Shown here in pieces: positions 35,682 to 45,605 of a stretch of DNA of 64,000 nucleotides. Origin of the DNA: Synechococcus sp. WH 7803. Lineage in GTDB: Bacteria > Cyanobacteriota > Cyanobacteriia > PCC-6307 > Cyanobiaceae. The stretch lies in NCBI GenBank assembly GCA_000063505.1, contig CT971583.1, forward strand, positions 2,201,918-2,265,917, given 5' to 3'. The notes beneath the pieces are model-generated. The model had not been told where the DNA came from. It searched no databases and saw nothing but the letters and a program-made list of their open reading frames with translations. Position numbers and translations under genes: made by a program. Every line of letters starts with the position of its first letter. The stretch's first letter is position 1.

Positions 35682-37510
35682 TGGCGACGTCCGTGTCTCC
35701 TGCAGCGACCAGCACGGAACGGCAGATGATCACACTGCCAATTGCCGAGGGCCTGTGCTGTTTTCGCGGCCTGAGCCCCCAGCGCTCGCGATTCGAACTG
35801 GAATACGCCCTGGAACGGGGAAGCACGGCCAACAGCTTCCTCTTCGCAGCCGGCCCTGACCCGTCCGGCGTCAGGCAAGCCGCTGTTTTGGTGCACCCAC
35901 CGGGAGCGGCCTACGCGTCTGTTTTTTTGCCGGTGCTTCACCAGGCCCTTCCAGACCCCGCGGCCAAGCTGGTGGTGGTGGTGGGTCATGTGAATCCCAA
36001 CCGCGTGGCCCTGCTCAGGGATCTGGCTTGCGCTTATTCCGGCCTGGAACTGGTGGCCTCCAATGCAGGAGCAAAACTGCTGCGGGAGTTGTGGAGCCTG
36101 CGCCGCCCACCGGCCCCGGGCGATGACACCCCCCAGCCGCCACTGCCCGATCTCCCGGAGATCCACGTGATTCGTCAGGAGCAGACGCTCCCGGTGAGTC
36201 ACGGTCATCAGCTGCAGGTGCTTCCAGCACCCACCCCTCGTTGGCCAGGTGGACTGCTGGCGTTCGAGGAGACCCTCGGATTGCTGATGAGCGACAAGCT
36301 CTTCAGCGCCCACATCTGCACATCGGCTTGGGCCGAGTCGAACCGCAGTGAGACCGAGGAGGAGCGCCGCCATTTCTACGACTGCCTGATGGCACCGATG
36401 GCCAGCCAGGTGGATGCCCTGGTGGAACGGCTGGAGGAACTGGACATCCGCACCGTGGCCCCCGGCCATGGGCCAGCGATCGACACCAGCTGGCGCAGCC
36501 TGTTCAACGACTACCGGCGCTGGGGTGAAAGCCAGCAGCAGGCGTCCCTCTCGGTCGCCCTTCTGTTTGCCAGCGCTTACGGCAACACGGCAGCGATCGC
36601 CGATGCCCTCGCCCAGGGAGTGAGCCGCACAGGCGTGCGCGTCACAAGCCTGAACTGCGAATTCACGCCAGCCGATGAGCTGGTGCGCACGATTCAAATG
36701 GCCGATGGCTTACTGATCGGCTCGCCCACACTGGGAGGTCATGCCCCCACGCCAATCGTGTCGGCCCTCGGCACCCTGCTGGCTGAGGGAGACCGCAGCA
36801 AGCCCGTTGGTGTCTTCGGCAGCTTCGGCTGGAGCGGCGAAGCGATCGACCTCCTGGAAACCAAACTCAGGGACGGTGGCTTCCGTTTCGCCTTCGATCC
36901 GATCCGGATCAAATTCAGTCCTGATGCCGCCACCGTGCGCACCCTTGAGGAAACCGGAACGCGCTTCGGCCGTTCCCTGCGCCAGGAACAGCGCAAACAA
37001 CAGCGACGCGGTGGTGGTGGTCTGCGTGAGAGTCGCAGTGACCCGGCCGTGCTGGCCCTCGGACGGGTGGTGGGCTCCCTTTGCGTGCTCACAACCCGCA
37101 AGGGTTCCCTCAGTGGCGCCATGGTGGCCAGCTGGGTGAGCCAGGCCAGCTTCACGCCACCGGGGATCACCGTGGCAGTGGCCAAAGACCGGGCTGTGGA
37201 GGCCTTGCTGCACAAAGGCGATCGCTTTGCTCTCAATGTGCTGGCGGAAGGCCGGGAAAGCGGGCCGATGAAGCAGTTCCTCCAACCCTTCGAGCCCGGC
37301 GCCGATCGTTTTGAAGGCCTTGACCTGCAGTTGAGTCCCTCCGAGCAGCCGCTGCTGCCCGAAGCCCTGGCCTGGATGGACGCAGAGGTGAAGCAGCGGA
37401 TGGAATGCGGTGATCACTGGCTGGTGTATGCAGAAGTGCTCCATGGCGGCCTGTTCGACAGTGAGGCCAACACCGCCGTGCACCATCGCCGCAGTGGCGC
37501 GAACTACTGA
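35681..37510 (+). CDS. flv1: Flavodiiron protein, Flv1-like (diiron ligands mostly lost)
   Basis: A 609-aa paralogue of the upstream gene with the same three-domain layout. The metal site is degenerate: the HxExDH block reads GHVNPNR, the next His is Arg (TPRWPGG), and the Asp motif is replaced (AHICTSAWA); only the late His (APGHGPAID) remains. In cyanobacteria Flv1 works as the partner of Flv3, so this degeneration is expected rather than a sign of decay. A Gly-rich, basic linker (RKQQRRGGGGLRES) precedes the flavin reductase domain. It is translationally coupled to flv3. Confidence 0.92.
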   Translation: MATSVSPAATSTERQMITLPIAEGLCCFRGLSPQRSRFELEYALERGSTANSFLFAAGPDPSGVRQAAVLVHPPGAAYASVFLPVLHQALPDPAAKLVVVVGHVNPNRVALLRDLACAYSGLELVASNAGAKLLRELWSLRRPPAPGDDTPQPPLPDLPEIHVIRQEQTLPVSHGHQLQVLPAPTPRWPGGLLAFEETLGLLMSDKLFSAHICTSAWAESNRSETEEERRHFYDCLMAPMASQVDALVERLEELDIRTVAPGHGPAIDTSWRSLFNDYRRWGESQQQASLSVALLFASAYGNTAAIADALAQGVSRTGVRVTSLNCEFTPADELVRTIQMADGLLIGSPTLGGHAPTPIVSALGTLLAEGDRSKPVGVFGSFGWSGEAIDLLETKLRDGGFRFAFDPIRIKFSPDAATVRTLEETGTRFGRSLRQEQRKQQRRGGGGLRESRSDPAVLALGRVVGSLCVLTTRKGSLSGAMVASWVSQASFTPPGITVAVAKDRAVEALLHKGDRFALNVLAEGRESGPMKQFLQPFEPGADRFEGLDLQLSPSEQPLLPEALAWMDAEVKQRMECGDHWLVYAEVLHGGLFDSEANTAVHHRRSGANY

Positions 37511-37584
37511 GCCTGGCTGGATGAATTCGGGCAAGCCCTCAAAAAACCAGACACAATGCAGTGTCTTCAACGGATCATCCGGTC

Positions 37585-38112
37585 ATGAGCACCGCCAGCA
37601 ATCCCGATGTTCTGGTGATCGCCGCCAGCAATGGTGAGAACCTGAAGTTGGCGCAGCGTTTCGTCGACGAAGCCAAAGCACAAGGCAAGTCTGCTGATCT
37701 GTTGGATCTCACCACTCTGGATCTGCCGCTGTTCACCCCACGGGTGAAGGACCAGGGAATCCCCGACGGTGTCCGCCCCCTGCATGAGCAACTGATGGGA
37801 GCCCCACGCTGGGTAATCTGTGCTCCTGAGTACAACGGGTCGATCCCCCCGGTGCTCACCAGCGCCATCGCCTGGCTGTCGGTGCAGGGGGACGATTTCC
37901 GTGCCCTGTTCAACGGCCGGCCCGTGGCCATGGCCAGCTTCTCTGGAGGCCCTGGCATCGAACTGCTGATGGTGTTGCGCACCCAGCTCACCCATCTCGG
38001 TGCCCAGGTTGTGGGCCGCACCCTGGCAGGCAACCAGAACCGTCCACCCCGGGACAGCTCCCTGCAGGATCTGCTGAACCGGCTGATGCAGATGACACCG
38101 CTGAGCCTCTGA
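37585..38112 (+). CDS. NADPH-dependent FMN reductase family protein
   Basis: A 175-aa flavodoxin-fold reductase. The FMN phosphate loop is AASNGENLKLAQ (about 13-24), and a second FMN-contact block is CAPEYNGSIPPVLTSAIAWLS (about 81-101), the classic PEYN motif. It reduces free or bound FMN, or quinones, with NAD(P)H. It lies 74 bp after flv1 and before the pirin gene, in a redox-themed run. The ATG at 37585 is preferred over a GTG at 37561. Confidence 0.9.
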   Translation: MSTASNPDVLVIAASNGENLKLAQRFVDEAKAQGKSADLLDLTTLDLPLFTPRVKDQGIPDGVRPLHEQLMGAPRWVICAPEYNGSIPPVLTSAIAWLSVQGDDFRALFNGRPVAMASFSGGPGIELLMVLRTQLTHLGAQVVGRTLAGNQNRPPRDSSLQDLLNRLMQMTPLSL

Positions 38113-38135
38113 GCAACCGATTCCATCCCTCCCCC

Positions 38136-38885
38136 ATGCGTGAACCGGTTTCACTTCCAGCCGATACCATCCCCGATGTGCTGCTGCGCCGCGCCGAAGA
38201 CCGCTTCCACAGCAGCAACGACTGGCTCGAGTCTTGGCACAGCTTCTCGTTTGCAGGCCACTACTCCCCTGACTGGATGGGCTATGGCCCCCTGCGCGTG
38301 ATCAACGACGACACGATTGCGGCAGGTCGGGGCTTTGGCATGCACCCGCACCGCGACATGGAAATCATCACCGTGATGATCCAGGGCCAGTTGAACCATC
38401 GGGATTCCATGGGCAACAGCGGCGTGATCAACGCAGGCGATGTCCAGCGCATGAGCGCTGGCACCGGCATCGTTCACTCCGAGATCAATGAAGGCCATGA
38501 GGCTTGCCGTCTGCTGCAGATCTGGATCGAGCCCAGCGAGGAAGGACTCTCACCGGCCTACGAACAGCGGACCCTCAGCATCGAAGCCAACACCTGGACG
38601 CCCCTACTGGCCCCAAACGCCCCCTCGGTGATGGCCATCGAGCGTGCAGTGAGCCTTTGGCGCGCCCAGCCCAGAGCTGGTCAGACCCTGGCGTGGCCTG
38701 CCCAATCCATCGAGCGCGGCTGGATCCAGGTGATTGAGGGCGAGATTGAGCTGCCGCGACCATCAGCAACAAGCATTCGCTTGCGCAAAGGTGACGGGCT
38801 GGGGTTCAAGGGATCATCGACCAATCTCAAGATCCTGCAAAGCCATTGCGACAACAGCGATGTGCTGCTGTTCGCACTGCAGTGA
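38136..38885 (+). CDS. Pirin family protein
   Basis: A 249-aa bicupin. The N-cupin holds the pirin metal-binding pattern: FGMHPHRDMEIITVM (two His), then GQLNHRDSMGN (His) and GIVHSEIN. Bacterial pirins can have quercetinase activity or act as redox-responsive regulators, so the biochemical role is open. It follows the FMN reductase by 23 bp and overlaps the next gene's start (TGATG), suggesting one transcript with the DMT transporter. Confidence 0.92.
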   Translation: MREPVSLPADTIPDVLLRRAEDRFHSSNDWLESWHSFSFAGHYSPDWMGYGPLRVINDDTIAAGRGFGMHPHRDMEIITVMIQGQLNHRDSMGNSGVINAGDVQRMSAGTGIVHSEINEGHEACRLLQIWIEPSEEGLSPAYEQRTLSIEANTWTPLLAPNAPSVMAIERAVSLWRAQPRAGQTLAWPAQSIERGWIQVIEGEIELPRPSATSIRLRKGDGLGFKGSSTNLKILQSHCDNSDVLLFALQ

Positions 38886-39904
38886 TGGCGATAAAAGGGC
38901 TGATGTCGCCTCAGCTCGAAGTGCTGGTGTCGCGCTCCATGGCATCGATGCGACCGGTGGTGATCTCCTTGTTTGTGATCAATGCCATGGCCCTGGGCCC
39001 CGGTGTGGCCCATGTGCTCGTTCCATGGAACCCATGGAATGCCCTGCTCGCTGGGAACCTCTGTGCTGCCGCGCTCCTGCTGGTCTGGCATCAACCGCGC
39101 CTGATGCTGCAGCAAGCACGCCAAACATCCTGGCGCTCCTGGCTGTTGATCCTGGTGGATGCCGCTCTGGCCTCCTCGCTCTCAGCCCTGATCTTCGTGG
39201 GGCTGGAATCCACTTCAGCCAGCAATGCCATCCTCATCGGCCGCCTGGCTCCAGTGCTCTATGCCTTACTCGGCGCCGTGTTTTTCCGCTCTCGCGTGTC
39301 GGCCCAAGAATGGTTCGGCTACGGCTTCATCATCGTGGGGGTGATGGGAATCGTCTTGATCGGCAATCATGAGGTGATCCGCCGGGGTGATCTTCTAATC
39401 CTGGTCTCCACCTTTGTGTTTGCCATCTCATCCATCATCGGCAAAGCGGCTGTCAAAGATGCTGTGGACGTTGAGCTGCTGTTGTTTGCACGCAACGTTG
39501 TCTCCAGCCTGCTGTTCTTTGGTGTTGCTGGATCCCTGCTTGGCTTTCAACAGTTCGAACCGCTCAGCCATGCACTCTTCTGGCTGATCATGCTGCTCTA
39601 TGCGGCGCTTCTGATCGTGGTTTCGCAATACCTCTGGTATCACTCATCACGGTCTTTAAGCACAATCAGCATGGGCCGTTGGGCCGCACCAGGGCCGCTG
39701 ATCGGACTGCTGGCAGCCTTCCTGGTCACTGGAGACCGGCCGAGCGCAGCACAACTGCTGGGAGCGGCAGTGATCGTGCTCGGCGTGACGATCACCACCC
39801 TCAAAACAACCCGGCCTGAGTCGAGCAGCCATGACGAAGCGCTTGAGAAGAAAGTGACCCTGGCGGATTCGCACCACCCGATTGGCGGATGTGCATGCTC
39901 TTGA
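38885..39904 (+). CDS. EamA/DMT-family transporter
   Basis: A 339-aa inner-membrane protein with about ten hydrophobic segments in two EamA repeats (first half FVGLESTSASNAILIGRLAPVLYALLG; second half ending with RWAAPGPLIGLLAAFLVTGDRPS and LLGAAVIVLGVTI). Such proteins export or exchange metabolites; the substrate is unknown. Its ATG shares a base with the pirin stop. The tail ends in a Cys-containing GGCACS segment. Confidence 0.88.
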   Translation: MAIKGLMSPQLEVLVSRSMASMRPVVISLFVINAMALGPGVAHVLVPWNPWNALLAGNLCAAALLLVWHQPRLMLQQARQTSWRSWLLILVDAALASSLSALIFVGLESTSASNAILIGRLAPVLYALLGAVFFRSRVSAQEWFGYGFIIVGVMGIVLIGNHEVIRRGDLLILVSTFVFAISSIIGKAAVKDAVDVELLLFARNVVSSLLFFGVAGSLLGFQQFEPLSHALFWLIMLLYAALLIVVSQYLWYHSSRSLSTISMGRWAAPGPLIGLLAAFLVTGDRPSAAQLLGAAVIVLGVTITTLKTTRPESSSHDEALEKKVTLADSHHPIGGCACS

Positions 39905-40141
39905 TCAAGACGCTAGGTGTAGGGACTGCATCGAGAACGTGCCCTCAAGGTTTCAGCTAACAAGAAAAGCGGTCTTCACCAGAACTTAATCAGCAAAATT
40001 GAAATTCACTGGCTTTTGAGTGAACAAACGGAGCGCCGATAAACAAACTTAAACCTGATCCCAAAGAGAATCAGCAATTGACACACACCCCAGATGTTGT
40101 GCCCTGAAATGGCATCGTCACCACACATCGTCCCTTCGAGA
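39905..40141. other. Intergenic gap with a small inverted repeat
   Basis: A 237-bp AT-rich gap. It contains TTCACT-N8-AGTGAA (40005-40024), a possible short hairpin without a T-run, and a TTGACA hexamer at 40078-40083 that could be the -35 of the following small gene, though no good -10 follows at 17 bp. No RNA gene is recognised. Confidence 0.3.
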
Positions 40142-40348
40142 ATGGGATTTCAAGAAGAGCGCCAATACGCGGTTCGTTACCGCGGCTTTGTTTTGCTGCA
40201 ACAACGCAACCACAGCTGGCTGGTGCGGCCCGAACGCAGCCCGATGACCCTGCTCCCTTTTCGCACACCCACCTGCTCGCTGGAGGATGTCAAAGCACTG
40301 GTGGATTGGCGGCTTCAACAGGAAGCCAAACTGCTGTCGGTTGCCTGA
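40142..40348 (+). CDS. Small conserved-looking hypothetical protein
   Basis: A 68-aa protein rich in basic and aromatic residues (MGFQEERQYAVRYRGF, WLVRPERSP, LVDWRLQQEAK). It resembles small proteins that I recall as common in marine picocyanobacteria, but no function is known. The ATG at 40142 was chosen over an upstream one at 40094 because the extra residues look unlike coding sequence. It stands alone between convergent neighbours. Confidence 0.65.
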   Translation: MGFQEERQYAVRYRGFVLLQQRNHSWLVRPERSPMTLLPFRTPTCSLEDVKALVDWRLQQEAKLLSVA

Positions 40349-40354
40349 GCGGGC

Positions 40355-40615
40355 TCAGGCAGCCTGCGGAGGTGGTGTTGGTGAACCCTGGGGCTGGAAG
40401 GGAATCACCAACGTGGCCCAACGCTCCGGACGCTCCGGACGCTGGCGACGGGCCTGACGCACGCCAAAGGGAACGCGCAACACATTGGTGCCTTCGATGG
40501 GCAGGGTATGACCGCGTCCGAGTGCGTCCTGGAGACATCCAGGAATTTCAGGAAGCTGGAGGCCCTCAGCATCTTTCGAGGCTGATGCTGAACCGTTGGG
40601 TGTGTCGCTGATCAT
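40355..40615 (-). CDS. Small hypothetical protein
   Basis: An 86-aa protein that I do not recognise: N-terminus MISDTPNGSASASKDAEG, a middle with LPEIPGCLQDALGRGHTLPI and VLRVPFGVRQARR, and a Pro/Gln-rich end. A short tandem repeat in the DNA (GACGCTCCG twice near 40429) encodes the RPERPER segment. It ends 7 bp from the stop of the convergent gene at 40142. That it is coding is probable but not certain. Confidence 0.5.
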   Translation of the reverse strand: MISDTPNGSASASKDAEGLQLPEIPGCLQDALGRGHTLPIEGTNVLRVPFGVRQARRQRPERPERWATLVIPFQPQGSPTPPPQAA

Positions 40616-40712
40616 GAATCTCCTTCAATGCGACGCGATGCTGTGCAGTGTGGTGATGAAACCATCTGCCAAGTGAAAAATCGAATGTTTAATTTTCGAT
40701 TTCGGTGAAAAT

Positions 40713-43649
40713 TTATCGCACTGAAAGCGATTCAGCCACATCCACCACGCTCGGGCAGGTGCAAATCAGGTTGCGATCACCAAAGGCATTGTCGATGCGA
40801 GCCACGGCGGGCCAGAACTTGGTCTGCTGCTGGCCAGGCAGTGGGAAAGCAGCTTCTTGCCGCGAGTAGGGCCTCTCCCAGTGATCGTTGGTCACGGCCG
40901 CCAGGGTGTGGGGTGAGCGTTTGAGGGGATTGTTCTCGCGATCGCTCTCGCCGCTCTCAATCCGGGCCACCTCCGCCCGGATGGCAATCATGGCGTCACA
41001 GAAACGATCGAGTTCGTCGAGGCTCTCGCTCTCTGTGGGCTCCACCATCACGGTGCCGGCCACAGGCCAGCTCACGGTGGGGGCATGGAAGCCGTAATCC
41101 ATCAAACGCTTGGCGAGATCATCCACTTCCAGCCCTGCGCTGCGTTTCAGTCCGCGCAGATCAAGGATGCATTCATGGGCCACCAGACCTCCCTCACCCC
41201 GAAACAACACGGGATAGTGCGCGTCCAGGCGATGGGCCAGGTAGTTGGCCGACAGCAGGGCCACCGCCGTGGCGGTGCGCAATCCTTCAGCACCCATCAT
41301 GCGCAGATACATCCAGCTGATCGGCAGGATTCCGGCACTGCCCCAGGCCGCTGCTGACACTGGCGAAATCCCCTGATCCCCCCCGCACTGCATCAGCGGA
41401 TGACCCGGCAGAAACGGCTGGAGATGGGCCGCGACCCCGATCGGACCAACCCCAGGGCCGCCACCACCGTGGGGAATGCAGAAGGTCTTGTGCAGATTCA
41501 GATGGCAGACATCGGCGCCAAAGGCACCGGGGCGGCACACCCCCACCTGGGCATTGAGGTTGGCGCCATCGAGATACACCTGGCCTCCGTGCTCATGCAC
41601 CAGAGAGCAGATCTCTCGAATCCGGGTTTCAAACACCCCGTGGGTGGAGGGATAGGTGACCATCAGGGCCGCCAACACATCGGCGTGCTGCTTGGCTTTG
41701 GATCGCAGGTCCTCCACATCCACGTTGCCGTCGTCATCACAGGCCACAGCCACCACGCGCAGTCCAGCCATCACCGCACTGGCGGGGTTGGTGCCATGGG
41801 CACTGGTGGGAATGAGGCACACATCGCGCTGGGCCTCGCCGCGGGACCGATGCCACGCCCGGATCACCAGCAAACCGGCGTACTCCCCCTGGGAGCCGGC
41901 ATTGGGCTGCAATGACACCGCAGCAAAGCCTGTGAGAGCTGCAAGCCAATGCTCCAGATCACGGATCAGCGCCTGAAATCCCTTCTGTTGGGCCACGGGG
42001 GCAAAGGGGTGGATCGCCGCGAACTCACGCCAACTCACAGGAGCCAGCTCAGCTGCCGCATTGAGCTTCATGGTGCAGCTTCCCAACGGGATCATGCCGT
42101 GCACCAAGGAGAGATCCTTGCTGACGAGGCGCTGGATGTAGCGCATCAATTCGGTTTCGCTGCGATAGCCCTGAAACACGCTCTGTTGAAGCCAGGGGCG
42201 CTCTCGCAACGGCACCCCGGCCATCGCCGCCGTTGGATTGGCAAGCGGCGACAACGGCGGTAACTCCTTTTGGACCACCTCCGCGACGATCGCGAGCAGA
42301 CTCTGAATCTCCGCTTCATCGCTGAGCTCATCCAGGCTGATCCCGAAGCCAAGAGCTTCGTCCGCTGGCACACCGTCGGGCAGCACCCTGAGATTGAACC
42401 CTTCGCGATCCGCCAGGCGATGCACTGCAGGAGCCTGAGGGCAATGCACATCAAGGCTGTCGAAGCGAGCGCCGCCTGGCACAGGGAAACCAAGCGCCGC
42501 CAGCCCCTGCTCCAGACGGGAGCGCAAGATCACAATCCGGTTGGCGATGGCCTCCAACCCCTCGGGGCCGTGATGAATGGCGTAAAACGACGCCATCACC
42601 GCGAGCAGAACCTGGGCGGTGCAGATGTTGCTGGTGGCCTTGTCCCGGCGGATGTGCTGCTCACGGGTTTGCAGGGCCAGGCGCAGGGCTGGACGCCCCT
42701 CGGCGTCCCGGGACTGACCCACCAGCCGGCCAGGCACCTGGCGGCGGTAGGCATCACGGGTGGCGAAGAACGCTGCATGGGGCCCGCCACCACCCATGGG
42801 AACCCCAAAGCGCTGGGCACTGCCCACAGCGATGTCTGCACCGAGATCTCCCACGGGCTCGAGCAGCACCTGCGCCAGCGGATCAACAGCAACGGTGACC
42901 AGGGCTCCGTGCGCATGGGCCCGTTCGATACAGGCGCGCGGGTCCCAAAGCCGGCCGCAGCGTCCGGGAAGCTGCAGCAAGACGCCAAAAACATCCTCAC
43001 CCCAACGGAAGTCCGTCGGCTCGGCAACCTCCAGCTGCACACCGATGGGCTCACAGCGGGTGCGCAACACGGCCAGGGTCTGGGGCAGCACGGCGGCATC
43101 CACCAGGAAACGGCATGCGCCCTCGCGTTTGCACACACCAAAGCTCATCGACATGGCCTCGGCTGCGGCCGTGGCCTCATCGAGCAAGGATGCGTTCGCG
43201 ATCGGCAGTCCCGTCAGCTCACTGATCAGGGTCTGAAAATTCAGCAGTGCTTCCAGACGCCCCTGGGCGATCTCCGCCTGGTAGGGGGTGTAAGCGGTGT
43301 ACCAAGACGGATTTTCCAGCACCTGGCGTTGGATCAACGCCGGCGTGGCGGTGCCGAAGTAACCCAGGCCAATCAAGGAACGGCTCAGTTGATTGCGGCT
43401 GGCCAGCGTTCGCAACTCAGCCAGAGCAGGGGCTTCATCCACTCCTGCAGGCAGATCCGCGCAGGGGGGCTGAGCGTCGAGGATGTCGCCTGGAACAACC
43501 GCTTGGAGAAAGGCGTCAAGGTCTGCATAGCCAAGGGCTTGCAGCATCCGCTTCACCGCCTGGGCGTCCGGTCCGATGTGGCGGTGAACGAATGAAGAGA
43601 TGGGATCAACGCTGCTGGGGGCCGCCGTCCGCTGATCGAGCAGGGTCAT
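40713..43649 (-). CDS. gcvP: GcvP, glycine decarboxylase P protein
   Basis: PLP enzyme of the glycine cleavage system, which in cyanobacteria handles photorespiratory glycine. The single chain of 978 aa corresponds to the fused alpha/beta form. The PLP lysine lies in [22 protein letters not shown] (abridged; about residue 724), and the glycine-rich loop and [17 protein letters not shown]-terminus are typical. gcvH lies just upstream on the same strand, 57 bp away, consistent with a gcvH-gcvP operon. gcvT is not in the window. Confidence 0.98.
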   Translation of the reverse strand: MTLLDQRTAAPSSVDPISSFVHRHIGPDAQAVKRMLQALGYADLDAFLQAVVPGDILDAQPPCADLPAGVDEAPALAELRTLASRNQLSRSLIGLGYFGTATPALIQRQVLENPSWYTAYTPYQAEIAQGRLEALLNFQTLISELTGLPIANASLLDEATAAAEAMSMSFGVCKREGACRFLVDAAVLPQTLAVLRTRCEPIGVQLEVAEPTDFRWGEDVFGVLLQLPGRCGRLWDPRACIERAHAHGALVTVAVDPLAQVLLEPVGDLGADIAVGSAQRFGVPMGGGGPHAAFFATRDAYRRQVPGRLVGQSRDAEGRPALRLALQTREQHIRRDKATSNICTAQVLLAVMASFYAIHHGPEGLEAIANRIVILRSRLEQGLAALGFPVPGGARFDSLDVHCPQAPAVHRLADREGFNLRVLPDGVPADEALGFGISLDELSDEAEIQSLLAIVAEVVQKELPPLSPLANPTAAMAGVPLRERPWLQQSVFQGYRSETELMRYIQRLVSKDLSLVHGMIPLGSCTMKLNAAAELAPVSWREFAAIHPFAPVAQQKGFQALIRDLEHWLAALTGFAAVSLQPNAGSQGEYAGLLVIRAWHRSRGEAQRDVCLIPTSAHGTNPASAVMAGLRVVAVACDDDGNVDVEDLRSKAKQHADVLAALMVTYPSTHGVFETRIREICSLVHEHGGQVYLDGANLNAQVGVCRPGAFGADVCHLNLHKTFCIPHGGGGPGVGPIGVAAHLQPFLPGHPLMQCGGDQGISPVSAAAWGSAGILPISWMYLRMMGAEGLRTATAVALLSANYLAHRLDAHYPVLFRGEGGLVAHECILDLRGLKRSAGLEVDDLAKRLMDYGFHAPTVSWPVAGTVMVEPTESESLDELDRFCDAMIAIRAEVARIESGESDRENNPLKRSPHTLAAVTNDHWERPYSRQEAAFPLPGQQQTKFWPAVARIDNAFGDRNLICTCPSVVDVAESLSVR

Positions 43650-43706
43650 GGGGCCAAAGCAATCCCCCGAACTGTAAGAAACCTGCCGGACAATCGATTC
43701 AGGGCG

Positions 43707-44096
43707 TCAGGTGGCGGCCACCTTGGCCGCGTAGGTGGCCGCATCCATGAGCTGATCCATCTGACTTGGGTCACCGGGTTGAATCACCAGCAGCCAACCC
43801 TCGCCGTGGGGGTCGTTTTGAAGTTCCTCCGGATTGGCCAGCAAGGCCTCGTTGCGCTGGAGCACCACTCCACTGAGAGGCGCGTACATCTCTTCGACGG
43901 CCTTGACCGACTCCACGGTGCCGAAGCTGCTGCCGCGGTTGAGTTCAGCGCCCACCTCCGGCAAATCCACAAACACGATGTCACCAAGCTGATCAACGGC
44001 ATAGGCACTGAGCCCGATCCGAACCGCGGCGGCGTCCTGCCAGGCGTATTCGTGGCTGTCGGCGTAACGGTATGAATCAGGGAAATCGAAGGCCAT
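43707..44096 (-). CDS. gcvH: GcvH, glycine cleavage H protein
   Basis: A 129-aa lipoyl carrier that shuttles the aminomethyl group between P, T and L proteins. The lipoylated Lys lies in GTVESVKAVEEMYAPLSG, and the N-terminus YRYADSHEYAW is canonical. The ATG at 44096 is preferred over one six codons upstream, because the shorter form matches family length and leaves a 21-bp gap to the preceding gene. Confidence 0.97.
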   Translation of the reverse strand: MAFDFPDSYRYADSHEYAWQDAAAVRIGLSAYAVDQLGDIVFVDLPEVGAELNRGSSFGTVESVKAVEEMYAPLSGVVLQRNEALLANPEELQNDPHGEGWLLVIQPGDPSQMDQLMDAATYAAKVAAT

Positions 44097-44117
44097 CGGG
44101 CCAGAGTTGGGCAATGT

Positions 44118-45443
44118 TCACCCAGTGTGGGTCAGATCCAGCCGTCCTGCCGCAGCCAGTGCCTGCAGGGCATCGATCAACGCCAACTCCACATGGGCGC
44201 GGTGTGTGCCGCCCTGCACATAGAGATTGAACGGTTCCCTCAAGGGGGCGTCAGCGGAAAATTCACTGGTGCTGCCGTCGATGAAGGTGCCTCCAGCCAT
44301 CACGAGGTCACTGGCATAACCAGGCATCGCCGCTGGCACGGGATCGAGATAGGAGCCCACCGGTGAACAGGCCTGAAAGGCACGGCACACCACCTTCAAC
44401 GCCTCGGCATCCCCCAACTGCACCGCTTGAATCAGATCGCTGCGCGACGCCCCGGCGGCTGGCTGCACGCGATAGCCAAGATCGGCGAACACTCCGGCCA
44501 CCAGATCAGCACCGATCAGGGATTCCGCCACCATCTGCGGAGCCAGGAACAGCCCCTGGAGCAGCAACCGATGCAGATCGAAGCCCGTGCCGCCCTCACG
44601 GCCAATCCCTGGAGCTGTGAGACGGCAACAGGCCTGCTCCACCAAATCGCTGCGGCCGGCGACGTAACCACCAGCAGGAGCAATGGTGCCTCCGAGGTTC
44701 TTGATCAGCGAACCGGCCACCAGATCCGCTCCCACGGCCGGCGGCTCCTGGTCTTCCACGAGCTCGCCGTAGCAGTTATCAACAAAACAGATGCAGTCGG
44801 GCTGGCGCCGGTGAATGCGCTCACAAAGCCTGCCGATGCTCTGCACGCTGAGAGAGGGGCGCCAGCTGTAGCCACAACTGCGCTGAATCAACACCAATTG
44901 GCAGGGCTGATCGAGCAGCTGATCGAGTCCTTCCTCATCCACTGAACCGTCGGGACGCAGAAGACACTCGTCGTAGGCAACGCCGAAGTCCCGAAGGGAA
45001 CCCTGCCCCTCACCGCGCAGACCGATCACTTCCTCCAGGGTGTCGTAGGGGCGTCCAGTCGCCGACACCATGCGATCTCCCGGACGCAGCACTCCGAACA
45101 GAGCTGCAGCAATGGCGTGAGTACCGCTGACGAATTGCAGCCGGACCGCTGCGGCTTCGGCACCCAGCACCCTGGCGAACACGCGATCGATCACCTCACG
45201 CCCCTGATCGCCATGGCCGTAACCACTGACTGAGGCGAAATGCTGAGGACCGACCCGTTCCGCCGCAAAGGCGTCCAGAACCCGTCGCAACCGGGACGCC
45301 ACCGCAGCGGTTCGCTGCCGGGCGACAGGTTCCAAACGCTCGCGAACGGCTGCAACCCGTGCTCGGGCTAAAGCGTGTGCCTCTTGGGGTTCCAGGGGAG
45401 GTTTGGAGGGATGTGCTCCCGACCGTTCTGAAGCCATTGCCAT
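44118..45443 (-). CDS. PLP-dependent lyase of the aluminium-resistance / methionine gamma-lyase-like family
   Basis: A 441-aa fold type I PLP enzyme. Characteristic blocks are HFASVSGYGHGDQGREVIDRVFA, RLQFVSGTHAIAAALFGVLRPGD, CFVDNCYGELVEDQEP, and the PLP-lysine region AGSLIKNLGGTIAPAGGYVAG. Members are often annotated as aluminium resistance proteins or cystathionine/methionine lyases, but the physiological reaction is unclear. It sits directly upstream of gcvH with a 21-bp gap, so it may be co-transcribed with the glycine cleavage genes. Confidence 0.88.
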   Translation of the reverse strand: MAMASERSGAHPSKPPLEPQEAHALARARVAAVRERLEPVARQRTAAVASRLRRVLDAFAAERVGPQHFASVSGYGHGDQGREVIDRVFARVLGAEAAAVRLQFVSGTHAIAAALFGVLRPGDRMVSATGRPYDTLEEVIGLRGEGQGSLRDFGVAYDECLLRPDGSVDEEGLDQLLDQPCQLVLIQRSCGYSWRPSLSVQSIGRLCERIHRRQPDCICFVDNCYGELVEDQEPPAVGADLVAGSLIKNLGGTIAPAGGYVAGRSDLVEQACCRLTAPGIGREGGTGFDLHRLLLQGLFLAPQMVAESLIGADLVAGVFADLGYRVQPAAGASRSDLIQAVQLGDAEALKVVCRAFQACSPVGSYLDPVPAAMPGYASDLVMAGGTFIDGSTSEFSADAPLREPFNLYVQGGTHRAHVELALIDALQALAAAGRLDLTHTG

Positions 45444-45605
45444 CGAAAACTCGCGGTGAACCTGCTGCGTTCTCTTACATTCACACTTCCTACCGTCTGT
45501 TTCCTTTCCTTCTGTATCCGTTCGGACCGCAGCTGGATCGGATCATGGAGATTCTTCTTGGTTACCACCAGCCCAGCCGACACCGGCAGTCAACGGGAGC
45601 TGCGC

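Noticed and set aside
35681-37510. Flv1-like gene as a decaying pseudogene
   Set aside because: Metal ligands are lost, but the frame is complete, coupled to flv3, and loss of ligands is characteristic of Flv1 in cyanobacteria.
40616-40712. Possible glycine riboswitch or RNA element near the glycine cleavage genes
   Set aside because: This gap is downstream of gcvP on its strand, and the gaps upstream of gcvH and gcvP are too short (21 and 57 bp) for a glycine riboswitch.
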